Assembly (NCBI GenBank): GCA_937773465.1
Contig: CALJVK010000024.1
Location: 1 to 32,702, forward strand
Reading direction: 5' to 3'
Length of the DNA: 32,702 bases
Origin: an uncultured Flavobacteriaceae bacterium
GTDB taxonomy: Bacteria; Bacteroidota; Bacteroidia; Flavobacteriales; Flavobacteriaceae
The notes beneath the pieces were generated by a model. The model did not search any database and was not told where the DNA came from. It saw only the letters and a list, made by a program, of their open reading frames with translations. The stretch's first letter is position 1; the number at the start of each line of letters is the position of its first letter. The translations under genes and the position numbers were made by a program. Of this stretch, positions 9,663-17,622 are shown in pieces.

Positions 9663-10507
9663 ATGATTAATGATTCATTAATCATTTTGGCAGCTGGTCT
9701 ATCTTCTAGAATGAAAAAATCGGTTTCTAATAATAATCTAAGTAAAAATTCAATTGAACAAGCAAACAATATAGAAAAGGGATTAATTAGTATTGATAAA
9801 AATGGTAGGCCATTAATTCATTATTTATTACTTAATGCTAAATCAGCAGGTTTTAAGACCATTTATTTAGTAATTGGACAAAAATCAAAAAGCTTTAAAA
9901 ATTATTTTAATAAAAACAAATACGATGGTTTAGATATCAAATTTGCAATTCAATATTTTGATATAAACAGAGTTAAACCCTCTGGAACTGCAGATGCATT
10001 ATATCAGGCGATAACTCAATTTCCTGTCTTAAAATCTTTGAACTTTTGTGTTTGCAACAGTGATAACTTATATTCTTCTAAAGCTCTTAATAGTGTAAGG
10101 TCTACGTCTTTTTTAAATGCATTTATTTCTTATGACAGAGACTATCTAAACTTTAGTACTGAAAAAGTGAATTCTTTTTCAATTTTAAAACTTAATAAAA
10201 ATGGATATTTAGAAGATATTTTAGAAAAGCCAACCACAAAGGATTATGAGTTTTTTAAGGACAAAAACGGCAAAATTAGAGTAAACATGAATCTTTTTAA
10301 ATTTAATGGATCAGTGGTTTTTTCGAATATTTAAAAAATTGTCCATTTGATAAATTAAGAAACGAAAAAGAATTGCCAACTGCAGTTTTGAATTTAGTAA
10401 AAAATCAGCCAAACTCTGTCTATGGAATTCCATTTGAAGAACACGTTCCAGACCTTACATCGAAAAATGATATTGTAGTTTTAAATAAACTATTAGATTT
10501 TGAATGA
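9663..10507 (+). CDS. NDP-sugar nucleotidyltransferase-like protein (one frameshift)
   Basis: A protein of about 281 residues resembling nucleoside-triphosphate transferases that join a sugar phosphate to a nucleotide. The N-terminal ILAAGLSSRMKK (8-19) is the NTP-binding signature loop, although the usual GxGTR-type loop is replaced. GRPLIHYLL, PSGTADALYQA and CNSDNLY follow in the expected order, the last near the metal-binding aspartate. The frame breaks at 10318-10323, where six T should be seven; the repaired reading is GSVVFFEYLKNCPFDKLRNE, ending DIVVLNKLLDFE at 10507. This is the only break that looks like a base loss. The gene follows GH109 by 3 bases and ends two bases from the converging GH13 gene. 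It may act on a GalNAc- or fucose-derived sugar phosphate, but the substrate is not identifiable. Confidence 0.72.
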
Positions 10508-10509
10508 TT

Positions 10510-11847
10510 TTATTTTAAAATATGAAATTCCCAAGCTTTTAATTTATTACTATCTAAGTTATAAATAGTGTTGTTAATTAAAGTCTCAAAACTTCCTTTA
10601 ATTCCAGTTTCAAACTCTAATGTCTCGTTAGAAAGATTTGCAATAAAATACATTGAATCATTTTCTTTTGATCTTTTAAAACAAACTAGGTTTTTTATTT
10701 TCTAATTCTATTATTTCGAATTTAACTTCAGGATCTATATTTAGTAAATGATTTTCCTTTTTAATTGTATTTAATATTGAATAAAAATTATAAAAATCAG
10801 ATTTATTTTTAGGTATAAAATCTTTTTCAAAAAACTCTAATCTTTTTTCTAAACCATAATCTTGTCCATTGTAAATTAAAGGAATACCAGGTAAAAAATA
10901 GGTTAGTGCACCAAATGTTTTTGCACCATCACCATATCTGTCAAATACAGTACCTGCCCAAGTATTTTCATCATGATTTGAAGTGAAGTTCATTAGAATA
11001 TGCTCCTGCAGATAAATCTTTATAATTTCTATTTATATTAAAACTTAAATCATCAGAGTTATTCTCTTTTTTAGCAATATTATTTAAAACGTGGTGACCT
11101 GACCAATTAAAACTCATATCAAACATTTCGATTAGTTCAAATCCTCCCGGATGATATCCATCCGACTCAGCTAACATTATAACGTTTTTAATATTATTTA
11201 ATCTTTCTATTGATTTTTTCCAAAATGATGGTGGACAACTATGTGCAGCATCAGCTCTATATCCATCTATATTGTGTTCATTAACCCAGTATTCCATTGC
11301 TTCTATCATTTCATTCTGCATTTCCATATTATCAAAATTCAGATCAGCTACGTCAGTCCATCCCCAAGATTCTCCAGTATCAGGGTTAATAGGATCTGTA
11401 ATCTCACCTTTGCTGTTTGTTGTATAATATTCCGGATTCCGTTTTTATCCAATGGTGGTCCCATCCGGTATGATTTGCTACCCAGTCTAGTATTACAAGC
11501 ATGTCGTTTTTATGAGCTTCTGCTATTAATTCATCGAAGTCTTGTTTATTTCCAAATTCTGGATTAACATCTTTATAATCTGAAATTGAATAATAACTCC
11601 CAAGAGTGCCTTTTCTTTTGACTTTAGAAATAGGATGAATAGGCATCAGCCATATTATTTTCACACCCAAATCTTTAAGTTTATAAATATCTTTAGTGAA
11701 ATCATCAAAACGACCAGATTCAGAATATTGTCTAACATTTACTTCATAAATCACACCATCTTTGATGTTATTTAAATTAATATATAATTCATTTTGATTG
11801 TCACATGAAATAATTATCAATAAAAAGAATAACAAGATTTTTTTCAT
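10510..11847 (-). CDS. GH13 alpha-amylase family lipoprotein (three frameshifts)
   Basis: About 444 residues after three one-base repairs on the plus strand: T5 at 11442-11446 (or the neighbouring CC), near 10994-10996, and T6 at 10691-10696. The repaired length is a multiple of three. The signal peptide MKKILLFFLLIIISC carries a lipobox cysteine at position 15. GH13 landmarks appear in order: LKDLGVKIIWLMPI, the conserved DWVANH (121-126), nucleophile Asp in GYRADAAHSC, acid/base Glu in MLAESDGY, and the transition-state Asp in SNHDENTW, then PLIYNGQD. The tail is the usual small beta domain. It is the last gene of the transporter/phosphorylase operon, 11 bases after GH65, and would trim maltodextrins outside the cytoplasm. 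Exact specificity (alpha-amylase, neopullulanase or alpha-glucosidase) is unresolved. The three breaks in 0.75 kb argue for locally poor sequence. Confidence 0.82.
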
Positions 11848-11858
11848 AATGGTAGTAT

Positions 11859-14144
11859 TTATTTATTTAAAATTGTGTTAGTATCGTTAATTGTAAGATT
11901 AATTTTATCCCCACTTATTAATTTTGCTGAAGTTGATTTTTGATCAATTTTTATTTCAATTTTTCTATTTTTAATATTGACTTTAAAGGAATAGCTTTCC
12001 CATTGTTTAGGAATTTTTGTATCAAAATAAATTTTATCATTTTTAATCCTTAATCCAGCAAACCCTTCAACAATGCTCATCCAGGAACCTCCCATAGAAG
12101 TAATATGTAAGCCTTGTTTTATTTCCTTATTGTAATCATCTAAATCTAATCTACTTGCTCTAATGAAGTAATCATATGCCTTATCAATATTATTTATTTT
12201 TGAAGCTAAAATACTGTGGATGCATGCTGAGAGTGATGATTCGTGTACAGTAAATTGTTCATAAAACTTAAAATTATTTACTAATTCAGTTTTAGAAAAA
12301 TCATCTTCAAAAAAATAAAAACCTTGTAATACATCTGCTTGTTTAATATAAGGTGATCTAAGAATTCTATCCCAAGACCAATTTTGATTTATAGGTCTTT
12401 GACTTTGAGGAATATAATTAATTGGTTTTAAATCTTTATTTAAAAATCCATCATTTTGAATAAATACGTTTAAGTCTTTTGAATAAGGTAAGTGTATGTT
12501 TTCTATGATTTTTTTCCAGCTTGATATTTCATCTCTACTTAATCCGTTTTCTTTATAAAGAAATTCGTTACTTCTATTACTCCTTTTTGCAATTTCTGAA
12601 AGTTGGTAGATTGTATATTTTAAACACCATTTTGCACTGTAATTAGTATACCAATTATTATCTATGTTGTTTTCATATTCATTTGGACCTGTAACTCCAA
12701 GAATTACATATTTATTTAACAAACTAGAGAAGTTCACTCTTTGTTTCCAAAACCTTGAAATAGCAATTAATATTTTTATCCCTTTATTTTCTAAAAATTC
12801 AAAGTCATCAGTGAAGGTTATGTATTTTTTAATTGCTTGTGCAATTGCTGCATTTCTATGAATTTCTTCAAATGTAATTTCCCATTCATTGTGACATTCT
12901 TCTCCATTTACAGTAACCATGGGATATAGTGCAGCACCGTGATTTAATCCTATTTTTTCTGCATTTTTAATTGCGTTTTCAAGTTGATTATAGCGTTGAT
13001 TAAGAAGGTTTTTAGCAACATCTGTATCTTTAGTTCCTAAGTAAAATGGCACACAATATGCTTCAGTATCCCAATAGGTCACTCCTCCATATTTTTCTCC
13101 CGTAAATCCCTTTGGTCCAATATTTAAACTTGGGTCATTTCCGTTAAAAGTTTGATTTAATTGAAAGATATTGAATCTAATTGCTTGTTGAGATTTAACA
13201 TCTCCATTAATTACTATATCTGAACATTCCCATATTTTATTCCATTCTGCTATATTTTCTTTACACAAATCAATAAACCCAGCTTTTAAAGCATTATCAC
13301 ATTCTTTTTTAATTATATCATTAAAAGATTCTTTCTCTGAATCATTTGAATTCACATAACCACCAACTTTAAAAAGTGTTAATTCGTCGTTCTTGTTTAA
13401 TAAAAATTCACTAGAACATCCTATTAAATTTTTATCATTGCTTTCTAAATAATTCGCATCAATTTTTTTGTTGTTAATTGAGTAAAATGTTTTGAAAAAT
13501 GTCGATATTTCAAATTCTGAATTTATAATACTAGAATTAACTATGCCTAAATTATTTTTTGAAATTGAATTAATTGTTGTTACAAATGGTTCATTCCAAT
13601 TAGAGTCGTTATTCCTAATATTTATATCTATACATGGAAGAACTTTAACTTTAATATTGTTGTCAAAAACTTTAATTTTATAGTTAATAGCACCTATATT
13701 TTCTCTTTTCAGTGAAATGAATTTTTTAGATTGAATTTCTATCTTTACTGAGTTGTTTGTTTTGATTAAAGCTTTTCTTTCACACCATCCTTCTTTCATG
13801 TTTAATTCTCTGTTATAAAAAAGAATTTCACATTTATTTAAATCTAAAACTTCGTTGTTTATTGTTATTCTTATTTTATTCCAATTTGGACAATTTACCA
13901 TTTTAGCGAAATAATCTGGATATCCTTTTTTCCACCATCCGACTTTTGTTTTATCACGAAAATATATCCCACTTATATAGTTTCCAATAGTTTTGTTATT
14001 AGAAAAGTCCTCTTCAAAATTTCCTCTTTGTCCAATCTTTCCATTTCCTAAACTAAAAATACTTTCTGAATCAATCATTTTTGATGAATCAAATTTATTT
14101 TCAATTATAGACCAAGGATCTAAGACGTATTTGTATTTAAGCAT
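11859..14144 (-). CDS. GH65 disaccharide phosphorylase (maltose phosphorylase-like)
   Basis: An intact 761-residue protein of usual family length with no signal peptide, hence cytoplasmic. GH65 inverting phosphorylases split an alpha-glucosyl disaccharide with phosphate to give beta-glucose-1-phosphate. The N-terminal beta-sandwich domain begins with SLGNGKIGQRGNFEE (31-45). The catalytic (alpha/alpha)6 region contains GGVTYWDTEAY (353-363) and ECHNEWEITFEEIHRN (416-431), which holds the general-acid glutamate. KQADVLQG and FTVHESSLSACIHS are the downstream blocks that build the substrate and phosphate site. The start codon overlaps the beta-phosphoglucomutase stop by one base (TAATG), the exact partner needed to use the product. 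Maltose is the favoured substrate given the GH13 neighbours, but trehalose, kojibiose or nigerose phosphorylases share these motifs. Confidence 0.93.
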   Translation of the reverse strand: MLKYKYVLDPWSIIENKFDSSKMIDSESIFSLGNGKIGQRGNFEEDFSNNKTIGNYISGIYFRDKTKVGWWKKGYPDYFAKMVNCPNWNKIRITINNEVLDLNKCEILFYNRELNMKEGWCERKALIKTNNSVKIEIQSKKFISLKRENIGAINYKIKVFDNNIKVKVLPCIDINIRNNDSNWNEPFVTTINSISKNNLGIVNSSIINSEFEISTFFKTFYSINNKKIDANYLESNDKNLIGCSSEFLLNKNDELTLFKVGGYVNSNDSEKESFNDIIKKECDNALKAGFIDLCKENIAEWNKIWECSDIVINGDVKSQQAIRFNIFQLNQTFNGNDPSLNIGPKGFTGEKYGGVTYWDTEAYCVPFYLGTKDTDVAKNLLNQRYNQLENAIKNAEKIGLNHGAALYPMVTVNGEECHNEWEITFEEIHRNAAIAQAIKKYITFTDDFEFLENKGIKILIAISRFWKQRVNFSSLLNKYVILGVTGPNEYENNIDNNWYTNYSAKWCLKYTIYQLSEIAKRSNRSNEFLYKENGLSRDEISSWKKIIENIHLPYSKDLNVFIQNDGFLNKDLKPINYIPQSQRPINQNWSWDRILRSPYIKQADVLQGFYFFEDDFSKTELVNNFKFYEQFTVHESSLSACIHSILASKINNIDKAYDYFIRASRLDLDDYNKEIKQGLHITSMGGSWMSIVEGFAGLRIKNDKIYFDTKIPKQWESYSFKVNIKNRKIEIKIDQKSTSAKLISGDKINLTINDTNTILNK

Positions 14145-14788
14145 TATTTAAAATCATTTAAATTTATTTCCTCAAACTTTTCAAAAACTTTATTAGCAAT
14201 TTTTAATTTACTTGATTTGCCTATGCCAATAGTCGTCATATTTATTTTATTTCCAGCAATTATTCCTGCTTCTGAATCTTCAAAAACAACACAGTTCTTT
14301 GGATTTGAATTTGTTAGTTTTGAAGCCAAAATGAATCCCTCTGGATCAGGTTTTGAAGCTTTAACGCTATTGCCATCAATAATAGCATCAAAGTAGGAGT
14401 AAAGATTAAGTTTTTTTAATATAAATTTTGCATTTTTACTTGATGAATATAACGCAATTAAGTGATTATGTTTTTTGGCATTTTCTATAAAATCATAGAC
14501 TCCTTTTATAATGTTTGAAGAGTCAATATTTGATATCTTGTTTAAATAAAGATTGTTTTTTTTCTTTAAAATTTCGTTAAATTCTTTTGAGCTAATATTT
14601 AAGTTTGCCCATTTCAAAATTTTATCCAAACATTCTGATCTACTAACTCCTTTTAATTCTTCATTTTTTTCAGCACTTAAATCATAGTTTAAGCTAAAGC
14701 AAATTGACTTCCAAGCATCAAAATGATAATCCTCAGTATTAGTTATAACTCCATCTAAATCAAATATAAAGGTTGGCATATTATTCAT
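14144..14788 (-). CDS. pgmB: Beta-phosphoglucomutase
   Basis: A 214-residue HAD-superfamily enzyme that converts beta-glucose-1-phosphate to glucose-6-phosphate in the cytoplasm. The first HAD motif FDLDGVITNT (9-18) gives the phosphorylated Asp10 and the acid/base Asp12. The cap domain carries KGVSRSECLDKIL, the substrate-recognition stretch of beta-phosphoglucomutases. Motif II is YSSSKNA, the lysine motif is SVKASKPDPEGF, and motif IV is VFEDSEAGI. Length and motif order match the family. It sits between the MFS transporter (one-base gap) and GH65 (one-base overlap), so the three genes are tightly coupled: import, phosphorolysis and entry into glycolysis. HAD cap-family paralogues can be mis-called, but the GH65 partner makes this assignment firm. 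Confidence 0.93.
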   Translation of the reverse strand: MNNMPTFIFDLDGVITNTEDYHFDAWKSICFSLNYDLSAEKNEELKGVSRSECLDKILKWANLNISSKEFNEILKKKNNLYLNKISNIDSSNIIKGVYDFIENAKKHNHLIALYSSSKNAKFILKKLNLYSYFDAIIDGNSVKASKPDPEGFILASKLTNSNPKNCVVFEDSEAGIIAGNKINMTTIGIGKSSKLKIANKVFEKFEEINLNDFK

Positions 14789-14789
14789 A

Positions 14790-16151
14790 CTAATAACTAA
14801 TTGTTTTTTTATCTGTAATAAGAAGGTTTAATAGTCCCGCGATTATCAAGGATAGACCTGCAACAACCATCGAAAAAATTGCTTTATCTCCAATCAAGTT
14901 GGTTAATAAATTTATACCTCCAATAGCTGCTATTATCTGAGGAATTACAATGAACATATTAAATATCCCCATGCTCGTACCCATGCTTTCTTCTTTAACC
15001 GAACTAGATAACATCGCATAAGGCATAGATAAAATACTTCCCCAGGATATTCCAATCAAACTAAAAGAAAACAACAGCATATTATGGTTTGAAATAAAAT
15101 ACATTGATATAAAGCCAATTCCACCAGCAAGTAAGGACCAAAGGTGTATTTGTTTTCTGTTTATTATCTTTTTTGATGTATAAAGTGTTAATATTAATGC
15201 AAATAACATTGAAGATAGCCCATATGTTCCCATATAAGATCCAGTCAAATTTGAAGCTTTTTGAAAATTTAAGTTTTCAGAATTATATTGAGATAATTCA
15301 ACTTTATTAGTTAAATCAAAATCGCTCATTATTGGAATAGGAGCGTTGAATACATGTTCAGTAATAGCAGGGTTAGCCATACTCCACATAGTGAAAAATG
15401 CAAACCAACTAAAAAATTGAATTAACCCTAGTTTTTTCATTGTTAATGGCATTTCAATAAAATGTTTAGTAAACTCACTTAGCATAGATTTGAAATTTCT
15501 GCCCTGTTGTTCTTTAAATTTTTTTAAATCTTTTGGAGGGTATTCTTTGGTTGTGAAAATTGTAAATAATATTGATGATAAAAAGACAAATGCTCCAATT
15601 CCAAACGCAAGTTTTACTGAATCAGGAATAACACCAGGAAGAGCAACATCACTTACTCCTAAGCTACTTACAAAATATGGTAAGTTACTAGCGATCCAAG
15701 TTCCTATACCAATTATTAATGTTTGAGTCACAAATCCATAAGATCTTTGAGAGTCTGGAAGCTTGTCAGCAACTAAAGCTCTAAATGGCTCCATACTTAT
15801 ATTTATTGATGCATCAAGAATCCATAAAAAACCAGCAGCCATCCACAGGGTTGATGAATAAGGAACGAAAAATAAAGTTACAGAGCTAAGTACTGCTCCA
15901 ATTAAAAAATACGGTTTTCTTCTCCCAAGAACAGGATGCCATGTGTTATCACTTAAGTAACCTATTATTGGTTGTACAATTAATCCTGTTAAAGGAGCGG
16001 CAATCCATAAAAGAGGAATGCTAGCTTCTTCTACTCCTAAAGTTTGAAAAATTCTAGACATAAATCCACCTTGAAGAGCAAATCCAAATTGAATTCCTAA
16101 AAATCCAAAGCTCATGTTCCATATTTCCCAAAAGCCTAACTTTTTTTTCAT
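14790..16151 (-). CDS. MFS sugar transporter, SLC45/GPH-like (maltose/sucrose type)
   Basis: A 453-residue inner-membrane transporter with about twelve hydrophobic segments and a large central loop near residues 195-240 (TTKEYPPKDLKKFKEQQG region), the normal MFS 6+6 split. The N-terminus LGFWEIWNMSFGFLGIQFGF and the GRRKPYFLIGA motif after the second helix are typical of the SLC45/sugar-cation symporter branch that takes up maltose, sucrose or related disaccharides with protons. It is the first gene of the operon MFS, pgmB, GH65, GH13. Its start codon is 187 bases downstream of a perfect LacI-type palindrome at 16338-16353, in a 218-base gap after the regulator gene. The disaccharide it feeds to GH65 is probably maltose, which is an inference from the neighbours. 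Confidence 0.9.
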   Translation of the reverse strand: MKKKLGFWEIWNMSFGFLGIQFGFALQGGFMSRIFQTLGVEEASIPLLWIAAPLTGLIVQPIIGYLSDNTWHPVLGRRKPYFLIGAVLSSVTLFFVPYSSTLWMAAGFLWILDASINISMEPFRALVADKLPDSQRSYGFVTQTLIIGIGTWIASNLPYFVSSLGVSDVALPGVIPDSVKLAFGIGAFVFLSSILFTIFTTKEYPPKDLKKFKEQQGRNFKSMLSEFTKHFIEMPLTMKKLGLIQFFSWFAFFTMWSMANPAITEHVFNAPIPIMSDFDLTNKVELSQYNSENLNFQKASNLTGSYMGTYGLSSMLFALILTLYTSKKIINRKQIHLWSLLAGGIGFISMYFISNHNMLLFSFSLIGISWGSILSMPYAMLSSSVKEESMGTSMGIFNMFIVIPQIIAAIGGINLLTNLIGDKAIFSMVVAGLSLIIAGLLNLLITDKKTISY

Positions 16152-16307
16152 GTTTTAAAATAAAAAATTGATAAACAAAGTGTCTATTAAACGTTATGTA
16201 TTTATAGGAGATATTTACCTAAGGAGGTTTTCTTAAATAAATTAAAAACTATAAATAAATTGAGAAGTAGATTTATAATTTTAAGTTGCTAATATATTGT
16301 TTTTTTA

Positions 16308-16329
16308 AAATTATTTCTATAAATAATTT
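16308..16329. repeat. AT-only inverted repeat downstream of lacI
   Basis: A perfect 9-base inverted repeat, AAATTATTT and AAATAATTT separated by CTAT, lies 40-60 bases beyond the stop of the LacI-type gene. On the minus strand it is followed by TTAAAAAAAC rather than a run of T, and the stem has no G or C. It could be a weak transcription end for the regulator or simply chance in AT-rich DNA. Confidence 0.3.
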
Positions 16330-16337
16330 GAAAATCT

Positions 16338-16353
16338 ACTATAACGTTATAGT
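16338..16353. promoter_or_regulatory. Predicted LacI-family operator upstream of the MFS operon
   Basis: ACTATAACGTTATAGT is a perfect 16-base palindrome with the central CG that LacI-family operators usually have. Two close copies lie on the other side of the regulator gene at 17491-17506 and 17513-17528. This one sits in the gap between the stop of the regulator gene and the MFS transporter gene, 187 bases before the latter's ATG. That position fits control of the MFS, pgmB, GH65, GH13 operon by the adjacent regulator. The palindrome and the repetition are seen directly; binding is inferred. Confidence 0.8.
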
Positions 16354-16369
16354 GTAATTACTAGTTTAA

Positions 16370-17404
16370 TCAAGAAGACTCTCTCTTAATTAGTGAACAA
16401 TTAATGATTTCTGTTTTGTGTTCGTTACTGTTGGTAACCCCAGTTAATTTATTTATCAAAAGCTTGGCAGCTCTTTCACCCATGATTTCACCATGTTGAC
16501 TAATAGTAGATAGAGTGGGAGAGGAATATCTGGAAATCACTCCATCTGTAAATGATATTATTGCAATTTCATTTGGAACAGAAATTTTATTTTTCTTAAG
16601 TACTTTTAAAGCTGAGCCTGCATAAATTTCGTTTACACCTAGAATTGCATCAATTTTTTTAAATTTAAGAAGCTTTTCCAGCTCATCTTCTAAAAAAGAC
16701 ATTTCTAATTGACTTCCATGTTTATCTTTAACTTTTATAATTAAATCACTGTCAGGGATAATGTCATTATCTTTCAAAGCTTCTAAATATCCTTCTGTTC
16801 TAAGGTTTCCTACACTTACATAGTCTTCAGAAGTTATAAGAAGAATATTACTCCTTTTATCATCAATTAGAGCTTGAGTTGCTTCTTTTGCAGCTTGTTT
16901 ATCGTTTACAATAACTTTATCGCATTTAACATCATTTATAACTCTGTCAAAAAGAACAACCGGAATCCCTAAATCAATAGTTTCTTTTATATGATGAAAA
17001 TCTTGTTTTTTTAATGTCTCTTTTGCTATTGACATAATTATTCCATCAATATGTCCATTGGCAAGAGTTTCCATATTTAAAACTTCTTTTTCAAAAGATT
17101 CGTTAGAAACAGCAATAATTACATTATAACCATTTTCAGTTGAAAATTTTTCAATACTATTAATTACTATTGAAAAAAAATGATGTACAATTTCAGGTAT
17201 TATAACACCTATTGTTTTAGTTTTTCTGTTTTTTAAACTAAGAGCAATATTATTAGGACGATAATTATGTGCTTTTGCAAATGCTTTGATTTTTTCTCGA
17301 GTTTCAATACCAATTTCGTGACTATCTTTCAATGATTTAGAAACCGTAGAAATAGAAACATTTAATTCATTTGCAATTTCCTTAAGAGTTATACGTCTAA
17401 TCAT
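16370..17404 (-). CDS. LacI-family transcriptional regulator of the alpha-glucan locus
   Basis: A 344-residue regulator of typical LacI/GalR length. The N-terminal helix-turn-helix covers roughly residues 4-25 (ITLKEIANELNVSISTVSKS), followed by the hinge helix region NNIALSLK near 52-59 that inserts into the minor groove at a central CG. The rest is a periplasmic-binding-protein-like sensor domain starting KTIGVIIPEIVHHFF, with AILGVNEIYAGSALK and the terminal TTISQHGEIMGERAAKLL repeat typical of the family. It lies between the two operons it would control, and matching palindromes occur in both flanking gaps of 218 bases each. The effector is probably maltose or a related sugar. A possible -7 box is at 17448-17441; the susC-side operators are 87-125 bases upstream of its ATG, so autoregulation is possible. 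Confidence 0.92.
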   Translation of the reverse strand: MIRRITLKEIANELNVSISTVSKSLKDSHEIGIETREKIKAFAKAHNYRPNNIALSLKNRKTKTIGVIIPEIVHHFFSIVINSIEKFSTENGYNVIIAVSNESFEKEVLNMETLANGHIDGIIMSIAKETLKKQDFHHIKETIDLGIPVVLFDRVINDVKCDKVIVNDKQAAKEATQALIDDKRSNILLITSEDYVSVGNLRTEGYLEALKDNDIIPDSDLIIKVKDKHGSQLEMSFLEDELEKLLKFKKIDAILGVNEIYAGSALKVLKKNKISVPNEIAIISFTDGVISRYSSPTLSTISQHGEIMGERAAKLLINKLTGVTNSNEHKTEIINCSLIKRESS

Positions 17405-17440
17405 TTTACTAAATTTAAATACAAAAAATTAAATTTTAAA

Positions 17441-17448
17441 CAAAGATA
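17441..17448 (-). promoter_or_regulatory. Possible -7 promoter box for the LacI-type gene
   Basis: Read on the minus strand, TATCTTTG matches the Bacteroidota -7 consensus TAnnTTTG exactly and lies 36 bases before the regulator's ATG. I found no good TTG-type -33 box at the usual distance, so this is a single-box match in AT-rich DNA and only suggestive. Confidence 0.35.
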
Positions 17449-17490
17449 AACAGTATATTTTGTTAAATTGATAAAAATAAAGTTATTAAC

Positions 17491-17506
17491 ACTATAACGT
17501 TGTAGT
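17491..17506. promoter_or_regulatory. Predicted LacI-family operator, susC side, distal copy
   Basis: ACTATAACGTTGTAGT differs from the perfect palindrome at 16338-16353 by one base (A to G in the right arm). It lies in the divergent gap between the regulator gene and susC, 116 bases before the susC ATG. Its centre is 22 bases from the centre of the next copy, about two helical turns, so two dimers would bind on the same DNA face. Confidence 0.75.
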
Positions 17507-17512
17507 TAGTTA

Positions 17513-17528
17513 GCTATAACGTTATAGT
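17513..17528. promoter_or_regulatory. Predicted LacI-family operator, susC side, proximal copy
   Basis: GCTATAACGTTATAGT contains the perfect 14-base palindrome CTATAACGTTATAG at 17514-17527 and matches the MFS-side operator at 15 of 16 positions. It is 94 bases before the susC start codon, upstream of where a susC promoter would be expected. That placement would suit activation or upstream repression as well as simple blocking; the sequence alone does not settle which. Confidence 0.78.
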
Positions 17529-17622
17529 TGGTTTTTATATAAATCTTTCTTGTTCATGGACTTTAAATATTATAAATTAGTTAACGAGAAGTAGGTTTTT
17601 TAACCAAACAAAAATCAAAAAT

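Noticed and set aside
11241..11567. Plus-strand open frame of 108 codons opposite the GH13 gene.
   Set aside because: It is antisense to conserved GH13 blocks, spans one of the frameshifts and resembles no protein family; it is a shadow of the real gene, as are the other short antisense frames in the window.
16217..16232. CCTAAGGAGGTTTTC looks like a strong Shine-Dalgarno sequence on the plus strand.
   Set aside because: No start codon or open frame follows on the plus strand, and Bacteroidota rarely rely on such sites.
17592..17599. TAGGTTTT as a -7 box for susC.
   Set aside because: One mismatch to TAnnTTTG, no matching -33 box, and it would leave a leader of less than 20 bases; no susC promoter could be placed with confidence.
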